NCBI RefSeq assembly: GCF_026914265.1
Contig: NC_069131.1
Coordinates: forward strand, 4,375,501 to 4,439,500
Direction of reading: 5' to 3'
DNA: 64,000 nt
DNA from: Mya arenaria
Taxonomy: Eukaryota; Mollusca; Bivalvia; Myida; Myidae
The notes beneath the pieces were generated by a model. That model was not told the origin of the DNA, did no database searches, and saw only the letters and a program-made list of their open reading frames with translations. Positions 37,195 to 51,140 of this stretch are shown here, one piece after another; position 1 is the first letter of the stretch; each line of letters begins with the position of its first letter. The translations under genes were made by a program, and so were the position numbers.

Positions 37195-40100
37195 GTAAAT
37201 CATATGGCTGTAGTGATCATTGCAGGGGGACACGTTCTAAAGCACTGTAGTTTATCAGTTGACCATATATCTTTATACTGGTGATCATAGCTGGGTGACA
37301 CGTTCTAAAGCACTGTAGTTTATCAAATGACCATTTATCTCTATCTTGGTGACCATAGCTGTGTGAAACATTCTAAAGCACTGCAGTTTATCAGTTGACC
37401 ATATATCATTATACTGGTAGTCATAGCTGGGTGACACGTTCTAAAGCACTGTAGTTTATCAAATGACCATATGTCTTTATACTGGTGATCATAGCTGGGG
37501 GACACGTTCTAAAGCACTGTAGTTTATCAGTTGACCATATGTCTTTATACTGGTGATCATAGCTTGGGGACACGTTCTAAAGCACTGTAGTTTATCAAAT
37601 GACCATATATCTTTATACTGGTGATCATAGCTAGGGGACACGTTCTAAAGCACTGTAGTTTATCAGTTGACCATATATCTTTATACTGGTGATCATAGCT
37701 TGGGGACACGTTCTAGAGCACTGTAGTTTATCAAATGACCATATATCTTTATACTGGTGATCATAGCTGGGTGACACGTTCTAAAGCACTGTAGTTTATC
37801 AAATGACCATATATCTTTATACTGGTGATCATAGCTGGGTGACACGTTCTAAAGCACTGTAGTTTATCAGTTGACCATATATCTTTATACTGGTGATCAT
37901 AGCTGGGTGACACGTTCTAAAGCACTGTAGTTTATCAGTTGACCATATGTCTTTATACTGGTGATCATAGCTGGGGGACACGTTCTAGAGCACTGTAGTT
38001 TATCAAATGACCATATGTCTTTATACTGGTGATCATAGCTGGGGGACACGTTCTAAAGCACTGTAGTTTATCAGTTGACCATATGTCTTTATACTGGTAG
38101 TCATAGCTGGGTGACACGTTCTAAAGCACTGTAGTTTATCAGTTGACCATATGTCTTTATACTGGTGATCAAAGCTGGGTGACACGTTCTAAAGCACTGT
38201 AGTTTATCAGTTGACCAAATGTCTTTATACTGGTGATCATAGCTGGGTGACACGTTCTAAAGCACTGTAGTTTATCAGTTGACCAAATGTCTTTATACTG
38301 GTGATCATAGCTGGGTGACACGTTCTAAAGCACTGTAGTTTATCAGTTGACCATATATCTTTATACTGGTGATCATAGCTGGGTGACACGTTCTAAAGCA
38401 CTGTAGTTTATCAAATGACCATATATCTTTATACTGGTGATCATAGCTGGGTGACACGTTCTAAAGCACTGTAGTTTATCAAATGACCATATATCTTTAT
38501 ACTGGTGATCATAGCTGGGTGACACGTTCTAAAGCACTGTAGTTTATCAGTTGACCATATATCTTTATACTGGTAGTCATAGCTGGGTGACACGTTCTAA
38601 AGCACTGTAGTTTATCAGTTGACCATATATCTTTATACTGGTGACCATAGCTGGGGGACACGTTCTAGAGCACTGTAGTTTATCAGTTGACCATATGTCT
38701 TTATACTGGTGATCATAACTGGGTGACACGTTCTAGAGCACTGTAGTTTATCAGTTGACCATATGTCTTTATACTGGTGATCATAGCTGGGTGACACGTT
38801 CTAGAGCACTGTAGTTTATCAGTTGAGCATATGTCTTTATACTGGTGATCATAGCTTGGTGACATGTTCTAAAGCACTGTAGTTTATCAGTTGAGCATAT
38901 GTCTTTATACTGGTGACCATAGCTGGTGGACACGTTCTAAAGCACTGTAGTTTATCAGTTGACCATATTTCTTTATACTAGTAGTCATAGCTTGGGGACA
39001 CGTTCTAGAGCACTGTAGTTTATCAAATGACCATATGTCTTTATACTGGTGACCATAGCTAGGGGACACGTTCTAAAGCACTGTAGTTTATCAGTTGACC
39101 ATATATCTTTATACTGGTGATCATAGCTTGGGGACACGTTCTAGAGCACTGTAGTTTATCAAATGACCATATATCTTTATACTGGTGATCATAGCTGGGT
39201 GACACGTTCTAAAGCACTGTAGTTTATCAAATGACCATATATCTTTATACTGGTGATCATAGCTGGGTGACACGTTCTAAAGCACTGTAGTTTATCAGTT
39301 GACCATATATCTTTATACTGGTGATCATAGCTGGGTGACACGTTCTAAAGCACTGTAGTTTATCAGTTGACCATATGTCTTTATACTGGTGATCATAGCT
39401 GGGGGACACGTTCTAGAGCACTGTAGTTTATCAAATGACCATATGTCTTTATACTGGTGATCATAGCTGGGGGACACGTTCTAAAGCACTGTAGTTTATC
39501 AGTTGACCATATATCTTTATACTGGTAGTCATAGCTGGGTGACACGTTCTAAAGCACTGTAGTTTATCAGTTGACCATATATCTTTATACTGGTGATCAT
39601 AGCTGGGTGACACGTTCTAAAGCACTGTAGTTTATCAGTTGACCATATATCTTTATACTGGTGATCATAGCTGGGTGACACGTTCTAAAGCACTGTAGTT
39701 TATCAGTTGACCATATATCTTTATACTGGTGATCATAGCTGGGTGACACGTTCTAAAGCACTGTAGTTTATCAAATGACCATATATCTTTATACTGGTGA
39801 TCATAGCTGGGTGACACGTTCTAAAGCACTGTAGTTTATCAAATGACCATATATCTTTATACTGGTGATCATAGCTGGGGGACACGTTCTAAAGCACTGT
39901 AGTTTATCAGTTGACCATATATCTTTATACTGGTAGTCATAGCTGGGTGACACGTTCTAAAGCACTGTAGTTTATCAGTTGACCATATGTCTTTATACTG
40001 GTGACCATAGCTGGGGGACACGTTCTAGAGCACTGTAGTTTATCAGTTGACCATATGTCTTTATACTGGTGATCATAACTGGGTGACACGTTCTAGAGCA

Positions 40101-41410
40101 CTGTAGTTTATCAGTTGACCATATGTCTTTATACTGGTGATCATAGCTGGGTGACACGTTCTAGAGCACTGTAGTTTATCAGTTGAGCATATGTCTTTAT
40201 ACTGGTGATCATAGCTTGGTGACATGTTCTAAAGCACTGTAGTTTATCAGTTGAGCATATGTCTTTATACTGGTGACCATAGCTGGTGGACACGTTCTAA
40301 AGCACTGTAGTTTATCAGTTGACCATATATCTTTATACTAGTAGTCATAGCTTGGGGACACGTTCTAGAGCACTGTAGTTTATCAAATGACCATATGTCT
40401 TTATACTGGTGACCATAGCTGGGGGACACGTTCTAAAGCACTGTAGTTTATCAAATGACAATATATCTTTATACTGGTGACCATAGCTGGGGGACACGTT
40501 CTAGAGCACTGTAGTTTATCAAATGACCATATATCTTTATACTGGTGATCATAGCTGGTGGACACGTTCTAAAGCACTGTAGTTTATCAGTTGACCATAT
40601 GTCTTTATACTGGTGATCATAGCTGGGGGACACGTTCTAGAGCACTGTAGTTTATCAGTTGACCATATGTCTTTATACAGCTGATCATAGCTGGGGGACA
40701 CGTTCTAGAGCACTGTAGTTTATCAAATGACCATATATCTTTATACTGGTGGTCATGGCTTGGGGACACGTTCTAAAGCACTATAGTTTATCAAAAGACC
40801 ATATATCTTTATACTGGAGATCATAGCTGGGGGACACGTTCTAAAGCACTGTAGTTTATCAAAAGACCATATATCTTTATACTGGTGATCATAGCTGGGG
40901 GACACGTTCTAAAGCACTGTAGTTTATCAAATGACCATATATCTTTATACTGGTGGTCATGGCTGGGGGACACGTTCTAAAGCACTGTAGTTTATCAAAT
41001 GACCATATATCTTTATACTGGTGATCATAGCTGGGGGACACGTTCTAAAGCACTGTAGTTTATCAAATTACCATATATCTTTTTACTGGTTAACAAAGCT
41101 CGGGGACACGTTCTAAAGCACTGTAGTTTATCAAATGACCATATATCTTTATACTGGTGATCATAGCTGGGTGACACATTCTAAAGCACTGTAGTTTAGC
41201 AAGTGACCATATTTAGCTATACTAGTGATCATAGGTGGGGGACACGTTCTAAAGCACTGTAGTTTAACGAATGTCCATATATCTAAATACTGGTGATCAT
41301 AGCTGGGGGACACATTCTAAAGCACTGTAGTTTAGCAAGTGACCATATTTAGCTATACTAGTGATCATAGGTGGGGGACACGTTCTTAAGCACTGTAGTT
41401 TACCAAATGA
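37195..41410. repeat. 68-bp tandem array, about 62 copies
   Basis: The unit contains CTGGGTGACACGTTCTAAAG, CACTGTAGTTTATCAGTTGA and CCATATATCTTTATACTGGT, then GATCATAG. Variants (AAATGACC for AGTTGACC, CTAGAG for CTAAAG, GGGGAC for GGTGAC) mark individual units. The edges decay gradually near 41160-41460. The same satellite recurs inverted at 49545-51140. Confidence 0.97.
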
Positions 41411-41459
41411 CCATTTTTACTTATGTTCATAGTTGATTGACACATTTTAAAGTGCTGTA

Positions 41460-43440
41460 GTTAGGCAACTGGTGACTTTTGCTAGGGGACATGTTTAAAA
41501 GTGACAAGCTCATAATTTGTTAAATGCAAAGTGTGTCAAATCATAAGGAATGTTAAAACAAAAATAACAAAAGCTGGAACCGTTTAGCAAAATAATGTTG
41601 AAGACCACAATTTCAAACCTGTATTCAAAATTAATTACAGCTGTAGTGTTGCTTGATTGGTTGATTGACATTATCATGGGAGAAAATGGATGTTTCCTTA
41701 AGGGGCAAACATATCCACCATTTTTGTTAAAGTCCCGGTGGCTGTGTTGACTAGCCAGCTGTTTTTTTTACTGTTTACTTGGGGTTTTTTGGCATGGGTT
41801 TGAACCCCACAAAAACCAAAATAAATTTTTATTCACTGGATTTTTTTCTGCATTATTGATAACATAAAATAATGATAAAAATAGTTTTTTCAGATGCATT
41901 ACCGGGAAAAGTAATATTTGGTCCAAAAACAAAAGCGAGTCACTTTTAAGTACTGCATTAAGTTTACTTGGTATATGCCTTCCAGATACGTAGTCAGGCT
42001 TTACTGAATGTTACGCATGAAAGGGGGATGGTGTTGAAGGAGGAATATCACTGTAGCCGCAGGGGGCCTCCCCAAGGAAAAAAATGAAGTATAGAACTAA
42101 CATGTTGGGCATTGATGTGTATTTGGAGGGATTTATAGGTTCGGGGCCGCCGACTTTGTAGTAACCAAGTGATTGATTTAGGCTCAGTAAGCTATCCAAC
42201 ACAGAGAAACAATACTTACTATAGCTGATCTTCCCTTTATTCTGATATCAATATTTAGCTTAGCCCTTGAATTTGATGCCATTTTTTGCCATATTTATTT
42301 TTTCATTTTTCAAATTGATGTTACACACATGCGTAAGTGCATAACGCTGGCTACGCCCAGCCTTTAATGTTTCATATGAGTAGTTATGACTGTGACAGCT
42401 GATGTGAAGTTCTAAATCTTAAGCAATGCAGTTTATCAACTGATCACCTGGAATCATTGGATTGGATTTTCACCTAGATACACTTGAGGAGCAAAGAGAT
42501 GTTAAGTTTGAAAAACTATGAAAAAAAAGTTGTTTGATTTGAAGTCTACAGATAAAACTCAGGATCTATACAAGTGTAAGAAATGTGGTTAGAATTAGTA
42601 AAGACTTAAAAGAAAGTCTTCACTGGATGTGTTAAGAAATAGGTAACTTTTGGTTTAGTGAAGAGACATAAAAATGGAATTAGAGAAAAAAGGTCACATT
42701 GGATTAAGAAAGTGATCTACAAGAAAAGGTTTATGTGAAGAAAACTACTAGCTCAACAATTGGATTCACCTGAGGAGTTACAAGAACATTGGATTAAGAA
42801 AATCTACAAAAATAGGTTGGATTATGTGAAGAAACTACAAGATAAACAGAATTGGATTCACCTGAGGAACTACAAGAAACTATATGATGAAGGTCTTTTT
42901 TACTGTGCTTTGAAAAAAGTTCATCTGAAATGGGCCAAAGTTGAAGAGACGATTGAAATAATATGAAAGAATTGTGTGGATTTTAGATGACATGATTGAG
43001 TCTGTAACAAAAACACTTCCATTGTAGGTAGTTTTCTATGCTTGGTGAAATTGAGAAATAATTTTTCATACAAGTATGGTTACTTATCTGCATGGAACAA
43101 TCAACATAAGCGGAACTTATGTGAACTGTGTCACAAATTAATTCTTCTGAAAGTACACAGTAACTATAATACACTTTTGTTTGCAAATCAGCTAAAATAC
43201 ATAGATCAAGGGTCTGAAGCATTGATTGATCTTGGCTTTTGTTCACGCTTAAACCACCAAGTGAATTTCCTTTCAAGTCTGACAGCTATGGCCTGTCATT
43301 TAACTTCATGCATCATTTTGCTAACATCATCTGCAAAGATGTGGGCTCATTTCCACACAAACCATCCATGTTCAGTTTGCATTGATCTCCCCTTGAACAG
43401 GGCTTTAAAGTATGCTTGCAACAACTGCATGGTTATAAAG
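41460..43440. other. Intergenic sequence; only a short imperfect repeat
   Basis: No gene is supported. At 42590-42960 short phrases (ACATTGGATTAAGAAA, AATTGGATTCACCTGAGGA, ATGTGAAGAAA) recur two or three times, making a lysine-rich 68-codon frame that looks like a repeat artefact. The 138-codon frame at 43042-43458 has no signal, domain or splice evidence. Confidence 0.5.
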
Positions 43441-43442
43441 GG

Positions 43443-44375
43443 AAATCTTAAGAGTTGATCATGACTACCTGGGTAATCTTTTAAGAGTTGATCATGACTA
43501 CCTGGGATATCTATGAAGAGGGGATCATGAATATCTGGGTTATCTTTTTAGTTTTAAGAGTTGATCATGACTACCTGGGATATCTTTGAAGAGGGGATCA
43601 TGAATATCTGGGTTATCTTTTAAGAGTTGATCATGACTACCTGGGATATCTTTAAAGAGGGGATCATGACTACCTGGTATATCTTTTAGAGGTGATCATG
43701 AATATCTGGGATATCTTTGAAGAGGTGATCATGAATAACTGGGATATCTTTGAAGAGGTGATCATGAATATCTTTGAAGAGTTGATTATGACTACCAGGG
43801 ATATCTTTGAAGAGGTGATCATGCCTACCCGAGATATTTTTGAAGAGGTGATCATGAATATCTGGGATATTTTTAAAGAGTTGATCATGAATACCTAGGA
43901 TATCTTTGAAGAGGTGATCATGAATACCTGAGATATCTTTGAAGAGTTGATCATGACTACCTGGGATATCTTTGAAGAGGTGATCATGCCTACCTGAGAT
44001 ATTTTTGAAGAGGTGATCATGAATATCTGGGATATTTTTAAAGAGTTGATCATGACTACCTAGGATATTTTTGAAGAGGTGATCATGAATACCTGAGATA
44101 CCTTTGAAGAGTTGATCATGACTACCTGGGATATCTTTGAAGAGGTGATCATGACTACCTGGGATAGATATCTTTGAAGAGGTGATCATGAATAACTAGG
44201 ATATCTTTGAAGAGGTGATTATGAATATCTGGGATATCTTTGAAGAGGTGATCATGAATACCTGGGATATCTTTTAAGAAGTGACCATGCATACCTGGGA
44301 TAACTTGAAAGAGTTTATCGTGATTACCTTTACCTGGGATATCTTTGAAGAGTTCATCATGACTACCTGAAGGTG
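43443..44375. repeat. 33-bp tandem array, about 28 copies
   Basis: The unit is GATATCTTTGAAGAGGTGAT plus CATGAATACCTGG, with GTTGATCATGACTACC variants. The 33-bp period keeps frames open on both strands (minus-strand 11-residue repeat GSHDHLFKDIP, 167 codons). It lies between the two inverted 68-bp arrays. Confidence 0.96.
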
Positions 44376-44889
44376 GTATAAATTAACCATCTGCTTTTTG
44401 CAAAATGGAAAAATGCTTTTAATCATGTAACAGATACTTTTTCAAGCTTCCTGTTGACGTTATAAGGATTGTAGTAATCACTTTATACAAGAAATCAACA
44501 TTTTTAAATACTTTATTTGAAATCATAATATGAAAATAAAATAAATTCATTTAAACAAGTGCTGACACAGCAATTTGACAAATGTTCTGGACAGGGTTTA
44601 CTTTACACAGAAAGCCAATTGTTCAATGTTCTGTTCGCATACATAAAAGCCCATATTAGGGAGAAACATTTACAGATATACATCTTGATGAACCCACTGG
44701 TTCAATGAACTTTTAAAAGTTTGAAGGCAAAAGCTATTACATTTGAGATGAACAGTTACCTTAAATGGAGCTTTAAGCAAAAATCTTTCAATACACTATC
44801 TAATATAAAAGTAAGGTAAAAAAAGTTCTTAGTTTCAGCTAACTTCTCTAAAATAAATAGGGTTGGTCAGTATGCTTTTTTTCTAAAAA
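44376..44889. other. AT-rich spacer with no recognised feature
   Basis: Nothing beyond AT-rich sequence was seen here. Confidence 0.5.
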
Positions 44890-46060
44890 AAACAAGAGGC
44901 CCATGAGTGCCTATGCTCTACTGGCATGGCTCATGTGGTTATTTTTAATCCAGAGCGTGTATGTATGAGTAATAGCCAACAAACATATTGTTCACATTTT
45001 GTGTTTGGGTTAGCTTAAAACATTGCACATTCAACATCTGAGAACAGAAAGTGTTGTAAGCATATTAATGGCATGAACTACTAGTATTCTAATATGTGCC
45101 AAGTAAAGGTCATCTGAGGAGAATAAAATTTGCTACAAAACTGTACTATTGGTCAAAATTTCATTTTTGTAGCTTTAAAAGGACAAAAGGGATTGGGCCA
45201 GCTTTGGCCCCGGCCCAGGGCACATAATTTCAGCTGTTTTGCTAGACGGTCTACATAATATTACAATGCTCCACAATAAATATCAAAGATATGAGCCTTG
45301 TGGTTTGAAACAAGAAGATTTTGAAAATATTTCTTAAAAAACTTGTGACCCCGGGGGGCAGTGCCAGTTTTGACCCTAGGGGCATAATTTGAACAACCAT
45401 GGTAGCAGACCACTAAAATAATCCTTATTCAAAATAACAAGGGTCTGCACAGTTGTTTCAGACAAAGATATTCAAACATTTCTCAATTTAAGTATACCAA
45501 ACCTGTGAACGCAATGGCGTGGCCAATAATGACCCCAGGGACCTAATTTGAACAATTTTTCACATGAATTTGTGACTTTACATGTAAACTTGTCTAACAA
45601 CAGACTTCGCTCATGTAGACTTGGCTAAAAATAGACTAACCTAAAAATAGCATTTTTTTTAACTTTTGAGGCCCATAATCTAGGCATGCACATGCGGATC
45701 TGGTTTTCGAAAGGAACCAAGCTCTAATTGATATCTTAATACTGTACAAGTTTCATCTATATACAATTAAAACTGAAGACTGTATCATGTTCACAAGCAA
45801 TTGTTTACAGACGCACAGACGTTCAAGGCCCATAATCTAGGCATGCATTGGCAGATCTGACTGGTTTTCGAAAGGAACCGAGCTCTATTGGATATCTAAA
45901 TACTATTTTATTGAGATACAATCATAACTAAAGACTGTATGGTGTTCACAAGCAACTGTTTACAGGCGTTCGGAAGCACATACTACGTACACATTACCAT
46001 CACATCAGATCTTCTGATCTTTGGCCAGTAAAGCTAGACTTTAAACCGTGATTATGTACC
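44890..46060. repeat. Dispersed repeat block of bivalve type, including a ~160-bp direct repeat
   Basis: It starts with ACAAGAGGCCCATGAGTGCC and contains GACCC-rich stretches (tgaccctaggggcataattt). Two direct copies at ~45664-45815 and ~45826-45975 share GGCCCATAATCTAGGCATGC, GGTTTTCGAAAGGAACC and GTTCACAAGCAA. No coding frame survives. The family name is not known to me. Confidence 0.55.
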
Positions 46061-46104
46061 AAAACTACCTATATCAGGGTATATCACTATTGTATTCTTT
46101 TTAG

Positions 46105-46600
46105 GATATACAAGAGCTGTCATGGGGCAGTGCCCTCAACTATATGCTGCTTTGTCTTAGAAATGAATACAATAATGATAAAGGTAATATGCAATAAAGA
46201 GACAAAATAAGAATTAAGCAAGAAATGCTGCAATGCAAAAAAAACAAGTTTTCAGTGATTGACAGAAAACCCTAATTAATTAAGCCTTTGGTGTGCGATT
46301 AAGTTTCAATAGTTTTTTTTTGTTTTAGTGACCTTGATCCTATGGGCCCCGAAAGCAATTCCATGAGAGGTCTCTATAATACTTTGTATACTAAGTTTGT
46401 AGATGTATTTGATGCTGCCCTCCTCCTGGCCAGCCAACACAATGACACAGTCATGTCATTTTTATAATCAGGTTTCACTTGACAGGTTAACAAGAGCTGT
46501 CGTAAAACAGTGCGCTCTACTACGCCTCTTGGACGTGAATACAATAATAGTGTGATATGTGCCTGTAAAAAGCAATAAAAATGTGCCTTTCAAAATAAAA
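46105..46600. repeat. Two copies of an ACAAGAGCTGTC dispersed repeat head
   Basis: ACAAGAGCTGTCATGGGGCAGTGCCCTC at about 46110 and ACAAGAGCTGTCGTAAAACAGTGCGCTC at about 46490 are diverged copies, each followed by GAATACAATAAT. The second continues into a short CAAGACGCCAATGCGGCAACG phrase. Confidence 0.5.
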
Positions 46601-46669
46601 AAAATAACAAGACGCCAATGCGGCAACGCCGCATAAAGCTGTTTTTTTATTTGACGATGCAATTTTGCA

Positions 46670-47330
46670 AACCTAGGATTTGAGCTAGTGACCTAGTACT
46701 TTAACCAAAAAGACCCATATTTATATTTATCGGAGATATCATTCATACAAATAACCTGATCAACAGAAACTATTCCATTTTTGTGAGGAAAAACGAACAT
46801 TTTATAGATAAATACATCAGCTTTTCCAATAAGATCTGTCCAGAGACCTAGTTTTTGACCCTAGACGACACACTTTATATCATCTAAGATTTCATGTACA
46901 CAAATATTTTTAAAGTTAATTAAAATTTAAATTTTTGAAAAATATGGTTAGATCTGAAATTCATGATTGGGATGTGTGTTTATAAATAACAATTGAATTT
47001 AGTTATTAACTGATATGGATAGCTTTGGTAAGCATAGATTTTTTTATGACATCAGAAAAATATTTCCTAAGATTTGACCATGTGACCTAGTTTTTGATCT
47101 GAGGTGACCCATATTATAGAACTTTTAAGATATTATGCAGACAAATATTCTGACCAAGTTTCATAAAGAGTTGACAAAAAATGTTGAATTTGTGACATGG
47201 AAATATTTTCTCTAAGATGTGACCTAGTGACCTAGAATTTGACCAGGGATGACCCATATTCATATATCTTCAAGATAACATGCCGACAAATAGTCTGACC
47301 AAGTTTGATTACCATTGGATAAAAACTCTT
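46670..47330. repeat. Dispersed GTGACCTAG-rich repeat
   Basis: Three or four diverged units carry GTGACCTAGTTTTTGA, GACCCATATT and caagtttcataaag-like phrases at roughly 150-200 bp spacing. It resembles the 2520-2995 block in style. Noncoding. Confidence 0.5.
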
Positions 47331-48136
47331 GATTTTATTACATAAAATTAAAACTTTAATGCAGAATTGTTAACGATAGTATAGCCCACCTATTCTTCAA
47401 ATAGTCGAGCTAAAAATGCACAAATAATAATTTGCAATGCTAATAAGCTCTTGCTCAATTTCGTCATGTCCCTTTCACATATGAGTTGGAGAGATATATC
47501 AATCACTAAATATTAATGGTCCTAGGTCAAAGAATTCAAGGGTCATTGTGCAGAATAACCACTGTTTGCCATGACCTTCAACTTCGACCAACAAACTCCG
47601 AAAACAATACTTGTCATGTTCTGGTCAAATATAACCTACCATTAATGTTTCATGGTGTGAAGTCAACCTACAAAATGTATTTTCAAGTTATTCAAAAATA
47701 TAATGTGTCTGTTTGCAAACATATGCTAAAACATAAGCCCATTTGTTTTTACAATAGTCACATAATACATATTAAATATCTTTAAGGTCAATAAATCAAT
47801 GACACAATGCAAGCACAAAAGAGGTCTTTTATATCACAGATCCTCTGCAAGCCAAGCTTGGGTAATTCCATCCAAAGAGCATGCAAACTGACAACAGCCT
47901 GTTGAAGAGATTTTCCTGAGGAACAATCCTGGGGATTCATTCCCTTCCTTCTGTCAGAGTAGAGACGTTTCAAACTGACAGCCTGCAATTTTAATGTACA
48001 TATTTGAAAACTGTTTATATTCACAGTGACCTTTTATAAACTTTTTACATAAAGTAATGTTACATAAAATGTTGCCCATATACAATAAAATGATTAAACA
48101 GACTATCATAAACAATAAGTCTACAAGTATAAGGCC
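47331..48136. other. Spacer with one exon-like open stretch on the minus strand
   Basis: On the minus strand, 47788-47975 is an open stretch following TTAAAATTGCAG (acceptor-like), coding AVSLKRLYSDRRKGMNPQD and onward. I do not recognise the protein and see no matching partner exons, so it is listed only as a possible exon or 3' UTR. Confidence 0.25.
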
Positions 48137-48613
48137 TTAAAGGGACTGTACACCAGATTGGCACTAAAAGTTTTTTTCTGTCACATATCTCAGGACAATT
48201 ATTTAATAGAATGTGTTACGCTTTTATGTCATAATTGTAAAAAAAGTACAAATGTAAAAAAAAATCTGTTGCCAAAATTGAAGTCCAGTGTTGTATCAAC
48301 TATGCTACGAAGGCTTACTTCAATCAAGAGGTATATTAAAGCTATAAACCTAACTTGGTAACATCATGTGATAACATCAACTAGCCAATCACGCATAAGA
48401 AATGAGTTCTACTAGGTAAACATACCCAGTAATCTTTTTGAATGGAAAAATATGAAATAACTGCTAAACTTAATAAATTGTAAACTATGTGGTACTTCAG
48501 TTAGTAAGTATCAATGCATTGTACACATTAATACCAGTCATGTCAGTTTATGTCAGTTTTCGACAATTTTCTTTTTTTCTTGCAATTTGATCAAATGCTC
48601 AGTTGCTTTAACA
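48137..48613 (-). mobile_element. Element related to 60704-61202, opposite orientation
   Basis: It begins TTAAAGGGACTGTACACCAG, matching the reverse complement of the right end of 60704-61202. It then follows that element in reverse order: GTGTTACGCTTTTATGTCA, CAACTAGCCAATCACGC, ACATACCCAGTAA, CTAAACTTAATAAATTGTAA and TTTTCGACAATTTT. Its far end is degraded. It lacks the T-arm-like insert found in the other copy. Confidence 0.8.
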
Positions 48614-48768
48614 GCATTTAAAAAAAACACATTCATGAAACAAATGATATAATTTACTTTGTCTGTATATAATTATTTAAAACTATATTTTTATTTAAAA
48701 AAAATAAATAATTATTTTTAGTTTTAAATACAGAAATGCTGATGCTGAGGACTTGGAAAGTTTTATTC

Positions 48769-49290
48769 TTACACATGGAAGTGGTGCAGAATGTATCCAT
48801 TAATAGGCAGATGTAATTTTGTAGATGTTTTCATGGCTGCTACTGATATCATGGACGGCATGGTCAACTGTTGGTCCAGGCAGCGATGTATCGGCCATCG
48901 CTGTGGAAGGCTCTGGATGAAGGGCGGCAAAGGTCCATAACCAGCTCCTAATAGCAAAATGAATTATTATTCAGAGTATGAGATGCATTATTTATTAAGC
49001 ATATAAATGTACATGGGTATATCATTTTTGTTCTCACTCATCAACTCAATGCTCTTTAAATCATTGTTTATATTTCAATCCTGTACTTGTTCATAGGCAT
49101 TTACTTTAGGCCTGGCAGAAACAATATATTATACAAAATTACAAACACGAAGCACAGTCTTACCAGTTGGCGTTTCAACACAGTTTGTTCTACAACATTC
49201 CAGAAGCAAGCATGTGCAGACAGACACCAAGCACACACTTTATGGTGAAAGTGGTGGTGGTCATTTTGTGCTATTGTGCATCTTGTTAAC
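48769..49290 (-). other. Possible exon pair of an unrecognised minus-strand transcript
   Basis: On the minus strand, 49160-49270 reads toward a donor (CCAACTG|GTAAGAC) and 48769-48953 follows an acceptor (TTTGCTATTAG|GAGC). Joined, one frame reads CCRTNCVETPTG then AGYGPLPPFIQSLPQR and stops near 48769. No initiator methionine is visible in that frame, no family is recognised and composition is not decisive. It could equally be a noncoding transcript. Confidence 0.25.
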
Positions 49291-49544
49291 TGCTACAGGT
49301 CTTTTTAGGTCAAACCTAAAAAAAATGAACATCTGTCAATTGACCCTCAGTGCATGAGAAAGTCACCTTTATAGAGATATATGGTAAGAGAATTTTATTA
49401 AAAAACAGAGCTTTTAAGGTAAAGTGGTCAAAATCCCTAATATACATGTGTAAGGTCAGTGGAATAAGAACACGGCTGAAGACAATATACTTCCTGTCAT
49501 ATCAAACAGTGTTATGTATAGATATGTACCGGGGTATATATAGT

Positions 49545-51140
49545 CATCTGTTAAACTACAGTGCTTTATAACGTGTCCCAAAGCTATGATAACTAGTATA
49601 GAGATAAATGGTCATTTGATAAACTACAGTGCTCTAGAACGTGTCACCCAGCTATGACTACCAGTATAAAGACATATGGTCATTTGATAAACTACAGTGC
49701 TTTAGAACGTGTCCACCAGCTATGACCACCAGTATAAAGATATATGGTCATTTGATAAACTACAGTGCTCTAGAACGGTTCCCACAGCTATGATCACCAG
49801 TATAAAGACATATGGTCATTTGATAAACTACAGTGCTTAAGAACGTGTCACCCAGCTATGATCACCAGTATAAAGATATATGGTCAACTGATAAACTAGA
49901 GTGCTTAAGAACGTGTCACCCAGCTATGACTACCAGTATAAAGATATATGGTCATTTGATAAACTACAGTGCTTTAGAACGTGTCCCCGGGCTATGACTA
50001 CCTCTATAAAGATATATGGTCATTTGATAAACTACAGTGCTTTAGAACGTGTCACCCAGCTATGATCACCAGTATAAAGATATATGGTCATTTGATAAAC
50101 TAGAGTGCTTAAGAACGTGTCCCCCAGCTATGACTACTAGTATAAAGATATAAGGTCAACTGATAAACTACAGTGCTTTAGAACGTGTCACCCAGCTATG
50201 ACTACCAGTATAAAGATATATGGTCATTTGATAAACTACAGTGCTTTAGAACGTGTCCCCCAGCTATGGTCACCAGTATAAAGATATATGGTCGTTTGAT
50301 AAACTAGAGTGCTTTAGAACGTGTCCCCAAGCTTCGATCACCTGTATAAAGATTTATGGTCATTTGATAAGCTACAGTGCTTTAGAACGTGTCCCCCAGC
50401 TTCAATCACCTGTATAAAGATATATGGTCATTTGATAAACCACAGTGCTCTAGAACGTGTCCCACAGCTATGTCTACCAGTATAAAGATAGATGGTCATT
50501 TGATAAACTACAGTGCTCTAGAACGTGTCCCCGAGCAATGACTACCAGTATAAAGATATATGGTCAACTGATAAACTACAGTGCTTTAGAACGTGTCCCC
50601 CAACTATGACTACCAGTATAAAGATAGATGGTCATTTGATAAACTACAGTGCTTTAGAACGTGTCACCCAGCTTTGATCACTAGTATAAAGATATATGGT
50701 CATTTGATAAACTACAGTGCTTTAGAACGTGTCCCCGAGCTATGACTACCTGTATAAAGATATATGGTCATTTGATAAACTACAGTGCTCTAGAACGTGT
50801 CCCCGAGCTATGACTACCTGTATAAAGATATATGGTCATTTGATAAACTACAGTGCTCTAGAACATGTCCCCAAGCTATGACTACCAGTATAAAGATATA
50901 TGGACGACTGATAAACTGCAGTGCTTTAGAACGTGTCCCTAAGCAATGATCACCAGTATAAAGATATATGGTCATTTGATAAACTACAGTTCTCTAGAAC
51001 GTGTCCCCGAGCCTCGGTCATCAGTTTAAGATATATATGGTCATTTGATAACCTACAGTGCTTTAGAATGCGAGCCCCAGCTATGACTACCAGTATAAAG
51101 CCAATTGTCATTTGTTTAACTACACTGCTTTAGAACCTGT
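49545..51140. repeat. 68-bp satellite, inverted copy of the 37.2-41.4 kb array, about 24 copies
   Basis: The units read ATAAACTACAGTGCTTTAGA, ACGTGTCCCCCAGCTATGA and CCAGTATAAAGATATATGGT, which is the reverse complement of the other array's unit. Copies are more diverged here. The edge near 51100-51160 decays as in the other array. Confidence 0.96.

Noticed and set aside
43042-43458. 138-codon plus-strand frame
   Set aside because: No signal, domain, splice or repeat support, and composition like nearby AT-rich noncoding DNA.
43686-44189. 167-codon minus-strand frame with an 11-residue repeat
   Set aside because: It is the 33-bp array translated; no start context or domain.
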